From the NCBI RefSeq assembly GCF_019654955.1, contig NZ_BPEV01000003.1, positions 123,874 through 187,873 on the forward strand: a stretch of 64,000 nucleotides of DNA. Reading direction: 5' to 3'. This DNA comes from Shewanella sp. KT0246 (GTDB lineage Bacteria > Pseudomonadota > Gammaproteobacteria > Enterobacterales > Shewanellaceae). The position numbers and the translations under genes were made by a program. The number at the start of each line of letters is the position of its first letter. The first letter of the stretch is position 1. The notes beneath the pieces are model-generated. The model ran no database searches and was not told the origin of the DNA. It saw only the letters and a program-made list of their open reading frames with translations. Below are positions 36,701-44,976 of this stretch, piece by piece.

Positions 36701-37599
36701 TGATATTGGCCTATTGTTGGTTACGCCTTGATGCTGTTAGTAGCATTGCTTTTAATTTACCTTAAATATAATCAATATACTACGCGATAACAGCTACTTA
36801 AGTTTTTAAAACTTTAACCAAAGTCGTGGGTTTTCCACCCACACCCGAGCAAGAGGGGAAACAACAGCAATCCCCCTCTTGCATCACCCATGCCGCCCCA
36901 ACGAAATTACTCTTTCAAAGCGAGTAAGCCTTATGCTTATTCGAAAATAGCTAACGCTTCCGATAGGCCATCCATGGCCAAACGAAAGCTAGCCTGACGT
37001 CCTGTCAGGCTTACGCTATTTTCTTCAACGCATTTCAGCAATTTCAATGGGGAATATTTAGCCTGCAGGTTAGTTTGTTATTTCAGGGAGCATTTCTATA
37101 TTGAGTAGCTTAAGAATAGGGGTGTTTTAAGCTCTTTTGAATGTTCAATTTGAATTGAGGTAAGCAAAAAAATTGCGTGAGTCTGGCCATGGATGGCCAG
37201 CTAGCTTTCGAGGGGAAGGGACGCCCCATCGAATGCGTTAGTGATTTTTGTAGATTACCGAAGCTGGCTACAAATGAAGGTTAAAGCTATAGAATACTCC
37301 ATTGGAAATAATCGTTTTTCAGATTATTTCGTTGGAGCGGGTGGGCGTTCCAAGAGGGAGTTGCCGTTCACTCCCTTTTGGTCGGGTGTGGGTGGAAAAC
37401 CCGCGGTGTTAATCCAAACGGAGTTTGGAAACATTGACAAGACGCCCCATCGTAAGCGTTAGTGATTTTTACAGCTTGCCGCAAAGGAAGGTTAACGCTG
37501 GATGATTCTCCGTTGCTGCGGGGCGTAGCTCTTAGTAAAAAGAAAGAGGGAGTCGCAGTTCACTCCCTTTAAGTCTGGTGTGGGCGAAGTCTCACGACG
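36701..37599. repeat. Field of dispersed palindromic repeats (about 0.9 kb)
   Basis: Gene-free stretch made of related repeat units. Each unit has a hairpin with a G-rich arm (AGAGGGAGT type) facing a C-rich arm, followed by GTGTGGG-TGGAAAACCC or its variant GTGTGGGCGAAG. Core copies lie at 36826-36910 (inverted), 37327-37405 and 37511-37600; a fourth is at 44774-44837. Upstream parts also recur: GACGCCCCATCG-AAGCGTTAGTG type sequence begins at 37220 and again at 37441 (221 bases apart). A separate perfect hairpin AGCCTGAC...GTCAGGCT lies at 36991-37011, and CGAAAGCTAGC at 36983-36993 recurs inverted at 37200-37210. It looks like a non-autonomous mobile repeat cluster. Confidence 0.7.
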
Positions 37600-37698
37600 C
37601 TAACTCAAACGAAGCAGGAAAGTATCATTTTCACTAATTTGATGAACTTTAACCGTGTAATGCGCGCCATTTAATTCGATTAGCGTGCAGGTACTCAT
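37600..37698 (-). pseudogene. Short ORF, possible remnant of a tautomerase-like gene
   Basis: A 32-codon frame starting MSTCTLIELNGAHYT and ending FLLRLS. Its middle, IELNGAHYTVKVHQISEND, lines up with the C-terminal end of the tautomerase-like protein at 39243-39590 (IEYSGAYYTTNVHHVDEET): IE, GA, YT and VH are shared in register. It may be the leftover 3' end of a second copy. It could instead be a real microprotein, since its ATG lies in a perfect hairpin, but no good ribosome site is seen. Confidence 0.4.
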
Positions 37699-37720
37699 GT
37701 CTTTGATAAACATGAGTACC
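37690..37720. repeat. Perfect 11-bp hairpin over the start of the short ORF
   Basis: GGTACTCATGT (37690-37700) and ACATGAGTACC (37710-37720) are exact complements around a 9-base loop. On the minus strand the second arm contains the ATG of the 32-codon ORF. No T-run follows. Confidence 0.6.
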
Positions 37721-37751
37721 CAAAGTGAGTTTATATCTTAAAATTATAAGT

Positions 37752-38828
37752 TTATAAATTGTCTGTCTTGCTGCTGTCAGCGCCTTTAACTTGAATTGCA
37801 GGAGTAAAAAATGGTTCTGTGCTGGTTAATGACTTAGCTGATTTTGCGGCATATCGCGTAATCTTAGAATGTAGCGGTTTTTGAGATAATGTCTGTAGCA
37901 TTTCCTTATAGCGCCCATTACCGCTATTACTCAATACTTTGCATAACCAAGCTAAAGAGTCGGCAAATTGTTTGTCTTGGGTGTTTTGAGCATTCCAAAT
38001 GTACTGGGCAATATGATCAAGGCTTTGTTCATCTTGCAATGGCAATTTAATCGCCTCTCTAGCAGCAGCTCTAATTTGAGTGACATCATTACTCACAAGT
38101 CTGGATAATAAGTCTCGGTATTGATCTGCAACCCCTGAAATATCAAGGCTGGTTTGAATAGAGATTAAATCAACCACCCATTCTGTTTTTTCATATTTAA
38201 GCTCCATAGAGCCTAAGTTGATATAAGAAAGCCTAAGATTGTGAAAGGTTTGACGACCAATAAATGGACGTCGATAACTACGAAGATATTGGCCTACACC
38301 ATCTGGTTTACCAAGGGTTGTGATGACAGTGTCTAATGTGGCTCCTTGGGCTATCATCTCAAAGTTAGCAAGGGTTGGGGTAACGGTGTTGGGGAGCACT
38401 TTGATAGACGCTAGCTCAAACTCTTGAGGTTGAAATTGTGGGACATCGTCTTTGTTAAGGGCTTTGATTGCACTTTTGAAATACTTCTTCACCTTCCGTG
38501 ACGCTTCATTGCTATTTTGCTCGGTTAACAGTGTTCGATACCTTGCGTTTTGGCTTTCACCAATAGCTTTTGCTAACCATGATATTGTGTCGTCAAATTC
38601 ATCGTGTTCTTTATCACCATTTTGGTTCATCGACCAAAGTGTAAAGGCTGCTAAATCCCATAGCTGAATATTTTCAGGCAAGCTGTGGTGCAATGCTTTA
38701 GCACCTAATTTTACTTCTTGTAGGTTTTTGCTGGTGAGTAAGTCAACGTAGATGGTGTCTTTAGTATCAAAGTCTGCTTGAGTGGCAAACGGCAATAATA
38801 CTAACAATAAAGTGAGTAGTTTTTTCAT
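37752..38828 (-). CDS. Exported protein with two similar helical ends around a BamE/SmpA-like centre
   Basis: About 358 residues from the ATG at 38828 (MKKLLTLLLVLLPFATQA signal peptide); an ATG four codons earlier lacks a ribosome site. The two ends look alike: N-terminal FDDTISWLAKAIGESQNARYR and C-terminal FADSLAWLCKVLSNSGNGRYK align well, each within an about 100-residue helical segment of HEAT-like character. Between them is IAQGATLDTVITTLGKPDGVGQ followed by strands, reminiscent of the small SmpA/BamE fold. No known family is recognised. An internal duplication with an inserted domain is the simplest reading. Confidence 0.75.
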   Translation of the reverse strand: MKKLLTLLLVLLPFATQADFDTKDTIYVDLLTSKNLQEVKLGAKALHHSLPENIQLWDLAAFTLWSMNQNGDKEHDEFDDTISWLAKAIGESQNARYRTLLTEQNSNEASRKVKKYFKSAIKALNKDDVPQFQPQEFELASIKVLPNTVTPTLANFEMIAQGATLDTVITTLGKPDGVGQYLRSYRRPFIGRQTFHNLRLSYINLGSMELKYEKTEWVVDLISIQTSLDISGVADQYRDLLSRLVSNDVTQIRAAAREAIKLPLQDEQSLDHIAQYIWNAQNTQDKQFADSLAWLCKVLSNSGNGRYKEMLQTLSQKPLHSKITRYAAKSAKSLTSTEPFFTPAIQVKGADSSKTDNL

Positions 38829-39242
38829 TATTAAATCCATTTAAAAGACTTCACTGAGCGAAGACTTAGATAATTCCCTTTTCTTGATTGATACAATTAT
38901 GTTAACAGCTATGAGCTGATATTCGAAATATCTTTATGAGTTTTTCGTTTTAAAAGTGAGTAATACAATATGTGGTCAATGAAATTATGGAGAGTAAAAT
39001 ACATAAACGTAAATTTATTAACAATTGATTTTATTAAGTAAAATATTGGTTTGAGTGGTGATAGCTAATAGTATTGGATACTGTGACTACAGATTAATCC
39101 ATAATAAACGGCTAGAGCCCTAAAGTAAGTAGGGCTCTTGAATAAGTGAAGCGACTGCACTTTCTCTTTGGATTTAATTGGGTTGGAATGAATTGAATGA
39201 ATCACGCCGTTTTTCAAAACCAAGTTTGGTAATTAAGTTTAC
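38829..39242. other. Intergenic stretch with a single hairpin
   Basis: AT-rich, no ORF of note. The only structure is AGAGCCCT...AGGGCTCT at 39114-39138, a possible weak terminator for the tautomerase-like gene, which reads towards it. Confidence 0.5.
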
Positions 39243-39590
39243 TTAGCTATCTAAAGTCTCTTCATCAACATGATGAACATTGGTGGTGTAATATGCTCCG
39301 CTGTATTCGATTTTTAATGAAAAATACACACTTTGTTTTAGATGGTGTTTAATTGCTTGTTCAAGCTCTGCACTTAATTCCCTAGTAAACTGCTCGTCTC
39401 GATGTGGTTTAGTGAGTAAAGAGACTGTGACAAGAATATGAGTATGTTTATACTTAGAGCAAGGGTAAGCTCTTGATTTACAAACGCCAGCACTGGTGTC
39501 TTTGTGGTTAATGATTTCTTCAATCTCATCAAACATGCTTGTTACGCTGAATTGTAAATTATCTGAATACTTAATTTCTACATGAGGCAT
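39243..39590 (-). CDS. Tautomerase/CHMI-like protein
   Basis: 115 residues from ATG 39590, which gives a Met-Pro start (MPHVEIKYSDNL); an ATG three codons earlier has AAGGA immediately against it, whereas the chosen start has AAGGA nine bases upstream. An N-terminal Pro is the catalytic base in the tautomerase superfamily, so the start matters. The rest (CKSRAYPCSKY, HTHILVTVSLL, FTRELSAELEQAIKHHLK) has the shape of 5-carboxymethyl-2-hydroxymuconate isomerase (CHMI) but is divergent. It follows a second CHMI-type gene by 41 bases. Confidence 0.65.
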   Translation of the reverse strand: MPHVEIKYSDNLQFSVTSMFDEIEEIINHKDTSAGVCKSRAYPCSKYKHTHILVTVSLLTKPHRDEQFTRELSAELEQAIKHHLKQSVYFSLKIEYSGAYYTTNVHHVDEETLDS

Positions 39591-39631
39591 GTAAACCATT
39601 CCTTGAAAATACTGACAAATAAGCCCGGTTG

Positions 39632-39967
39632 TTAAACAACCACTTTTGAATAGGTTTCTCGGTCAATATCCACCACTTCAACTGACAAAGAGCAATCCAC
39701 CTTAATCAAGGTTTGTAATTGGGTTAACACCTGCTGGGTTAGCATCGATTTTTGCTCTTCATTTCTGCCTGATAAGATTTTCATCGTCACATGGACAAAG
39801 CCGATATCAACACAACCAGTTTTAAATTCAGAATAAGCAATGGCTCTTACTTTAATATCACTGCCTTGTGCTTGAAATAACCCTGATGTTAAAGCACCTT
39901 GGTGTACTAATTTCACTAGTGCTTGGCCATCAAATTGAGCTGCATGTTCGACGATACAATGGGGCAT
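39632..39967 (-). CDS. 5-carboxymethyl-2-hydroxymuconate delta-isomerase family protein
   Basis: 111 residues. It begins MPHCIVEHAAQF, with the catalytic N-terminal Pro, and continues IKVRAIAYSEF, VDIGFVHVTMKILSGRNEEQKSMLTQQVL, a good match to the CHMI family pattern (FVHVTMKIxxGRxxExK). CHMI acts in homoprotocatechuate breakdown, but no other gene of that pathway is here, so a different tautomerase role is likely. It is probably co-transcribed with the tautomerase-like gene downstream. Confidence 0.82.
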   Translation of the reverse strand: MPHCIVEHAAQFDGQALVKLVHQGALTSGLFQAQGSDIKVRAIAYSEFKTGCVDIGFVHVTMKILSGRNEEQKSMLTQQVLTQLQTLIKVDCSLSVEVVDIDRETYSKVVV

Positions 39968-40183
39968 TTATCTCTCCAATATTGATTGAGTTGTGCCTAT
40001 CTTGCGTCAGGTTAAGACGAAACACCATGACTTAATGCCAAGTGAAGTTTATGAATGAACTGAGGATATGATTCAGTATGGTTTAGTTCAGTAAGATTAA
40101 GTTCAGTAAGATTAAGTGATGTAGCAAGACGTAGGGAGTAAATCGCAGAGTTAATCTCGTATCAAACGCTTAATTCCTGATAC

Positions 40184-40218
40184 AAAAAAGGCTTCAACTC
40201 CAAATAGAGCTGAAACCT
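40184..40218 (-). terminator. Terminator of the triple-fusion gene
   Basis: On the minus strand GGTTTCAGCTC pairs with GAGTTGAAGCC (with G:U pairs) and is followed by TTTTTT. Confidence 0.75.
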
Positions 40219-40241
40219 TGGTTTCTGCAATTAAATTTCTA

Positions 40242-42530
40242 TCAGCTACTTAACGCATATCCACCTTTAAGGTGTGCAACGTTATCGAAACCCAATCGGT
40301 ACATGGCTTGTGCTGCAACTAAGGATCGGCTGCCACTGCGGCAAACTAATACCCATTTATGGTGCTTTTGAGTTTGCTGCTGTTGAATAAACTGGACTAA
40401 GCGGGTGAGTGGTACGTTTTCACTGGAGTCTTCAGTGTGTTGTAGCGCATATTCGTGAGGCTCACGAATATCAATTAAGGTGACGTTTTCTTGCTGTAAG
40501 GCATAATTCAGGCTTTGATGATTGTATTCAACAATCGGTTGTCCTGTTAATTGGCTCTCAGTTAATGCACCGCACATAATTTCGCTGCCGCTTTGGTCGC
40601 ACAAGTGGCTGTCTAATTGTGCCTTTTGCACTTCAAATTGTGTAAGGTTAAGGCTGCCGTTAAGGGTGTTTGCCAATAACAGGTTTCTAGCACATTCTGC
40701 ACTGAGATGGGTGGTGAATTCGTTATTGTAATCATGGCTTGCGCAGATCAAGGTTTGATCGCCGATCAACGAGTGGAGTTTTTTAAGGCTTAAGAACATT
40801 GAAGCCGCGCTACTTGAGTCAAAGTTAGTACGGCCTAAGCTACCCATTAAAATTGTATCGCCACAAAATGCGAATTGGCACTGCTGGCTAATGTCTTGTT
40901 CATTATCGAATGGGTTACACAGTAGTAATGACATGCTGTCATCGGTGTGACCGGGCGTAGCAACCTTAACTAACCATTGCTTACCGATATTGATGTACTG
41001 CAGTTGACTGAACTGTTGGCAATCTTGTGGCCAACCTAAGGCATCTGTTTGTTGGGTTGGGAGATGTTTGTCTGCAAGGAAAGTGCGTCCCGATTGATGA
41101 TCGGCGTGGCCATGAGTGTCAATAATCGCCACTAACTCTAATTGCTGGCATTGCAATAAAGTATCTAAACGATCGTTAATTTCTGGCAATGGATCGATAA
41201 TGAAGGCTTGTTTGCTTTGCTGGTCAGCATAAACCCAAGTGCAATTTGAGCCTGAGCGCAGCTGAACTAATCCATCGAGAGGTTGTTTTTCATTAATTTC
41301 ACCACTGTCTAAAATCATGCAGCTATGGGTTAATGCTTTTGCTGCTGAAGTGATGCGCGCACATGCTTCATCCACTTGTGCTTGAGTCATTGCTGGGCCG
41401 AATGACATTCGAATGGCTGACTCACTTTGCCATGCTGGTAAACCCATGGCATCGAGTACAAAGCTGCGGGTGACTTTTGATGAACAAGCGGAGCCTGAAC
41501 TGACACGGATATTGGCAGCATCAAATAAATCCATGATTTCTTTACTGCTAAAGCCTGCAATTGCAAAGTTCAGGGTTGTGGGCACGCTGTTTTCAAAGTT
41601 GTGATTAAACACCACCTCTGGGAAAACTGCTCTTAGGGTATCCACTAATTGAGCTTGATAACCTCGTAGAATATCAATGTCGGCAAATGCACTATCTTGT
41701 TGATTTAATAGCATCTCGAAAATAACGTTAATCGCAGCCATACCCGGTAAGTTTTCAGTGCCTGAGCGCAGGCCACTTTCTTGACCCCCACCGGCAATAA
41801 TAGGGGTGAAAGGCGCTGATTGGCGGATATAAACAAAGCCAATGCCTTTAGGTGCATAGAGTTTATGGCCACTGAAAGGGGCATAATCGATTGTGGTGTT
41901 AGCAAGATTTAAAGAGGTTTTACCAAGTGCTTGTACACAATCTACCATCCAAAAAATGTCATTGTTGGCACTGCGTATCACCTTGTCTAGTTCAGCTAAG
42001 TCTTGAAACACGCCAGTTTCGTTGTTTACAGCCATGGTACAAATCATTAAAGCATTAGGCGCTTCTTTTGCGATGAACTGCTTATCGAGGTTACCTAAGG
42101 TATCAACTGGAATTGCTTTAATTTCGGCATTGATCCCTAAGATTTTATTCCAGTGTTTTAATGACTCCGGCACCGCTTTATGTTCTGTCGCGCCATATAA
42201 CAAGCTATAGCATGGGGGCGTAGCAGAGAGTTTGTCTGCTTCAATCTGTTTTTTAGCTTCAACCAAGGCCGAAATAATTGCAGTTTGGATCCCCTCTGTT
42301 GCTCCGCTAGTAAAGATAACTTTGCCAGTATCTGCGCCAATGACTTTTTTTGCATTGAGGCGGGTTTGTTCCATTAAGTCTTTCGCTTTAAGGCCGGTAA
42401 TATGGCTACTACTTGGATTGCCAAATAATACTTTCATACTGTTTAGTGCCGCTTCTGCGGCCTGCGGCAAAACTGGGGTTGTAGCGTTAGCGTCTAAATA
42501 TATCTGGCTTAATGGTGACTTATTCTTCAT
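40242..42530 (-). CDS. Cysteine desulfurase - persulfide dioxygenase-like - rhodanese fusion
   Basis: 762 residues in three parts. (1) About 1-390: NifS/IscS-type class V aminotransferase, YLDANATTPV at the start, PLP lysine in SGHKLYAPKG (near 222), RSGTEN, and the catalytic Cys loop SSGSACSSKVTRS (near 347). (2) About 405-630: metallo-beta-lactamase fold like ETHE1 persulfide dioxygenases, THGHADHQSG (near 474), TPGHTDDS, FCGDTILMGSLGR and CASHDYN, so all metal ligands are present. (3) About 665-760: rhodanese with LIDIREPHEY and active-site CRSGSRS (near 728). Together these could take sulfur from cysteine, oxidise the persulfide to sulfite and make thiosulfate. That pathway is inference; the domains are clear. 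An FNR-like site lies about 85 bases upstream. Confidence 0.9.
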   Translation of the reverse strand: MKNKSPLSQIYLDANATTPVLPQAAEAALNSMKVLFGNPSSSHITGLKAKDLMEQTRLNAKKVIGADTGKVIFTSGATEGIQTAIISALVEAKKQIEADKLSATPPCYSLLYGATEHKAVPESLKHWNKILGINAEIKAIPVDTLGNLDKQFIAKEAPNALMICTMAVNNETGVFQDLAELDKVIRSANNDIFWMVDCVQALGKTSLNLANTTIDYAPFSGHKLYAPKGIGFVYIRQSAPFTPIIAGGGQESGLRSGTENLPGMAAINVIFEMLLNQQDSAFADIDILRGYQAQLVDTLRAVFPEVVFNHNFENSVPTTLNFAIAGFSSKEIMDLFDAANIRVSSGSACSSKVTRSFVLDAMGLPAWQSESAIRMSFGPAMTQAQVDEACARITSAAKALTHSCMILDSGEINEKQPLDGLVQLRSGSNCTWVYADQQSKQAFIIDPLPEINDRLDTLLQCQQLELVAIIDTHGHADHQSGRTFLADKHLPTQQTDALGWPQDCQQFSQLQYINIGKQWLVKVATPGHTDDSMSLLLCNPFDNEQDISQQCQFAFCGDTILMGSLGRTNFDSSSAASMFLSLKKLHSLIGDQTLICASHDYNNEFTTHLSAECARNLLLANTLNGSLNLTQFEVQKAQLDSHLCDQSGSEIMCGALTESQLTGQPIVEYNHQSLNYALQQENVTLIDIREPHEYALQHTEDSSENVPLTRLVQFIQQQQTQKHHKWVLVCRSGSRSLVAAQAMYRLGFDNVAHLKGGYALSS

Positions 42531-42614
42531 GGGAGCGACTCATCTATTGATTAGTTGTTATATAGCTTTTAGTTATAACTAATTTCTCTCGGTTATATTA
42601 GCACTCTTTAAATA

Positions 42615-42628
42615 TTGATCAAGATCAC
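42615..42628. promoter_or_regulatory. FNR/EtrA-like site upstream of the triple fusion
   Basis: TTGATCAAGATCAC matches nine of ten consensus positions of TTGAT-N4-ATCAA. It is 85-98 bases upstream of the minus-strand start. A chance match at this level is expected about twice in 64 kb. Confidence 0.4.
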
Positions 42629-42790
42629 GTTTTGAGCGTTTGGGTGTTTTTTCGTCAAGTTTTTTGTACGAAATAATGTTCGACTATAAAGCTATGACTT
42701 ATATGAGTTATTTTTTTGTGGCAGTTTGATGAAGAAGTAAAATATAGGTGATGAGTCGTTGGGGGAAGTTTGATGTGTTCATATTAGACA

Positions 42791-42824
42791 GGAATAAAAG
42801 CTACGCAACCGCAGCTTTTATTCA
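42791..42824. terminator. Terminator-like inverted repeat after the YhcH-type gene
   Basis: GAATAAAAGCT and AGCTTTTATTC are exact complements around a 10-base loop. It is downstream of the minus-strand gene ending at 42892. Confidence 0.65.
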
Positions 42825-42891
42825 TAGGCATAATATTGTGGGGTAGTTTAAATGAGTTAAATGGATGATATTAACTCAGCGATAAACGCGA

Positions 42892-43353
42892 TTAAATCTT
42901 CACTTTTATCACGACCTTTCTTACTGGTTTAGCAGTATCCAGTGTGCCAGGCATATGCATATCATCTGGGAAAAACAGCGCAAACATACCCGCTTTTAAT
43001 GGAATGAAAGCCGCATCTTGCTTATTTGATTCATAATCAAACTCGGTAAAGTCGTGATCTTGATGGTAGGGCGCTAATGGGGTTTGATTGCCAAGAGGCA
43101 AATAACCAAATTCTTCTTCACCGCTAACCACATACTGCACATCTATATATTGCTGGTGGACTTCAAAAGGCTCTGTGTGTTTCGGCTTAGTTTGGTAATC
43201 ATTAACAATAACAAAAATATCTTTGCCGTCTAATGGGTAGGTTCCTACTTCGGCTTGGGTAAAATCAGTTTCAGATATGTGAGTCAGCGCTATAGCAAGT
43301 CTTGGGCTGAGTGAGTGATAAAGCGAATGGTTTGCAAGGCTATCGACGACCAT
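42892..43353 (-). CDS. YhcH/YjgK/YiaL family protein
   Basis: 153 residues, the standard length of the DUF386 family. Signature blocks: HQQYIDVQYVVSGEEEFGYLP near residue 74 and FALFFPDDMHMPG near residue 128 (cupin-like fold with metal-binding His). The family acts on sugars: members are linked to sialic acid, N-acetyl sugars or rhamnose use, and one is a beta-galactosidase subunit. No sugar operon is beside it here, so its substrate is unknown. Confidence 0.88.
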   Translation of the reverse strand: MVVDSLANHSLYHSLSPRLAIALTHISETDFTQAEVGTYPLDGKDIFVIVNDYQTKPKHTEPFEVHQQYIDVQYVVSGEEEFGYLPLGNQTPLAPYHQDHDFTEFDYESNKQDAAFIPLKAGMFALFFPDDMHMPGTLDTAKPVRKVVIKVKI

Positions 43354-43631
43354 AATGGTTCTCTGATTTTTGATGATGCAATATTATTACTTATTCACTG
43401 TGACAGTGCCACGTCGATATGGCTTTGATGACACTATTAGTTGAGTTGATGATTAGATTAGTCTTTACGTTAATAATGGTTTCAACCCTTAGGTGGTTTA
43501 ACCCTATGACAAACTTAGTTAAGATAAATTATACTGGCTCCCTACAATAGGGGGTTAACCATAAGTTTTAGCTCATGGGATTAGATCCATAAGCCTTGGT
43601 TTATAGCTGATATTTAAATACAGGATGTGCA

Positions 43632-44687
43632 GTGACAGTATTACGATTACTCGCCGGTAAAACCGCTTATCAACAAATAGAACAAAATGGTTTAACGCCG
43701 CAAATGTTCACTCAGCTATTTGCAGCATCTGGTGGCCCCAAATGGATTGGCGTTGCTGGGCTTGATAAGTATTTGTTTGGTGAGTTTTTCGCTGACAGGC
43801 AAACCCCTCTTTATACCATGGGTGCATCATCAGGTGCTTGGCGCTTAGCCTGTTTAGCTCAGAAAGATCCGCTTGCAGCCTATACTCGTTTAGAAGATTT
43901 TTATATCGGCCAACGTTACGACCATGTGCCTAATCGCCAAGAAGTAACAGAACAAGTTGAGCGAATCATCAGTGGCATATTGGGCGAACACGGTGCAATG
44001 GATATCGTTAATAACCGCACTATTCAAAGCCATTTTGTTGTGTGTAAGGCTAAGCATTTAAATGCTAGTCGCTCTAAAGGTAAGCTGGCATTGGGACTTG
44101 CGGCAACAGCGTTAAGTAATGCAGTGAGTCGTCGAAGCTTAGGTTGGCATTTTGAGCGAGTCGTATTTAGCCATCAGCAGGTTAAGTCGCCTTTTTCGCA
44201 GTTAAATGATTTGCCCACAGAGCATGCGCAGTTAACCCGTAATAACATCAATCAAGTCTTGCTAGCGACGGGTTCAATTCCGTTATTGCTCGCACCGGTA
44301 AAGCGTATTAATGGTATTAGTGATGGTGCTTACTATGACGGCGGCATTACTGATTATCACTTTGATATGCCAACCCACACCCCTGAAGGTTTGAGTTTAT
44401 ACCCACATTTTTATCCGCACATGAGCCCTGGTTGGTTTGATAAATCGTTAAAATGGCGACGGGCTAAAAAGCATTATCACAATGCATTAATTCTGGCGCC
44501 TACAGCCGAGTTTCTACAGTCTTTGCCGTATCAAAAGATTCCTGATCGTGAAGACTTTAAACAATTAGATAGCGATAGCCGCATCGCTTATTGGCGTGAA
44601 TCATTGAAGCGCAGTGAGCAACTAGGTGAGTTGTTTGCTGATATTGTTGAAAAGCAGTCGATAATGGACCACGTAGAACGACTTTAA
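43632..44687 (+). CDS. Patatin-like phospholipase family protein
   Basis: 351 residues starting at GTG with AGGA six bases upstream. The patatin fold is indicated by AASGGPKWIGVAGLDKYL (oxyanion-type glycine loop), the nucleophile motif GASSGAW (GxSxG, Ser near 65) and the catalytic Asp in DGAYYDGGITDYHF (DG[GA] motif). Members hydrolyse acyl lipids. There is no signal peptide. It is followed by a dispersed repeat copy and a minisatellite. Confidence 0.85.
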   Translation: MTVLRLLAGKTAYQQIEQNGLTPQMFTQLFAASGGPKWIGVAGLDKYLFGEFFADRQTPLYTMGASSGAWRLACLAQKDPLAAYTRLEDFYIGQRYDHVPNRQEVTEQVERIISGILGEHGAMDIVNNRTIQSHFVVCKAKHLNASRSKGKLALGLAATALSNAVSRRSLGWHFERVVFSHQQVKSPFSQLNDLPTEHAQLTRNNINQVLLATGSIPLLLAPVKRINGISDGAYYDGGITDYHFDMPTHTPEGLSLYPHFYPHMSPGWFDKSLKWRRAKKHYHNALILAPTAEFLQSLPYQKIPDREDFKQLDSDSRIAYWRESLKRSEQLGELFADIVEKQSIMDHVERL

Positions 44688-44773
44688 AAATGACTGCGTT
44701 TTGAGCAAGGGTTAACGTCTTTCTATAGAAGGTGAGTTAGAGTTTGGCGATAATCTCGTTTTTGATGACATTG

Positions 44774-44837
44774 GAAAGGGAAATGCTGCTGTTTCCCTTT
44801 TCATTCTTTGCAAACAGTGTGGGCGAAGCGCCACTAC
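44774..44837 (+). repeat. Dispersed palindromic repeat, isolated copy
   Basis: Hairpin GAAAGGGAAA-tgctgctg-TTTCCCTTTTC followed by GTGTGGGCGAAGCGCCACTAC. This is the same layout as the units in 36.8-37.6 kb. Confidence 0.7.
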
Positions 44838-44840
44838 TTT

Positions 44841-44976
44841 GATTTATAATGATATCTAGATTTATAATGATATCTAGATTTATAACGATATCTAGATTTA
44901 TAACGATATCTAGATTTATAACGATATCTAGATTTATAACGATATCTAGATTTATAACGATATCTAGATTTAGAAA
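44841..44976. repeat. 18-bp minisatellite, seven full copies plus a partial one
   Basis: The unit is GATTTATAACGATATCTA, at 18-base steps from 44841 to 44966, then a degenerate half copy. The first two units have AATG where the other five have AACG; otherwise they are identical. Each unit contains GATATC, and the joint between units makes ATCTAGAT. Near-perfect identity suggests recent expansion and a length that may differ between strains. Confidence 0.95.

Larger units (their letters stand above)
42531..42891. other. Intergenic region upstream of the triple fusion
   Basis: AT-rich, no ORF. It holds an FNR-like site and, near its right end, a bidirectional terminator for the YhcH-type gene (both listed separately). 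Confidence 0.5.

Noticed and set aside
37241..37462. Open frame of 73 codons on the plus strand
   Set aside because: It lies wholly inside the dispersed palindromic repeats, and its translation is just the repeat read through (including SGVGGKPAVLIQTEFG). No ribosome site.
36701..37599. Integron attC-like sites
   Set aside because: GCGTTAG-type bases recur, but the paired core sites and spacing of attC are not present, and no gene cassettes or integrase lie nearby.
44841..44976. CRISPR array
   Set aside because: The 18-bp units are joined head to tail with no unique spacers, and there are no cas genes.
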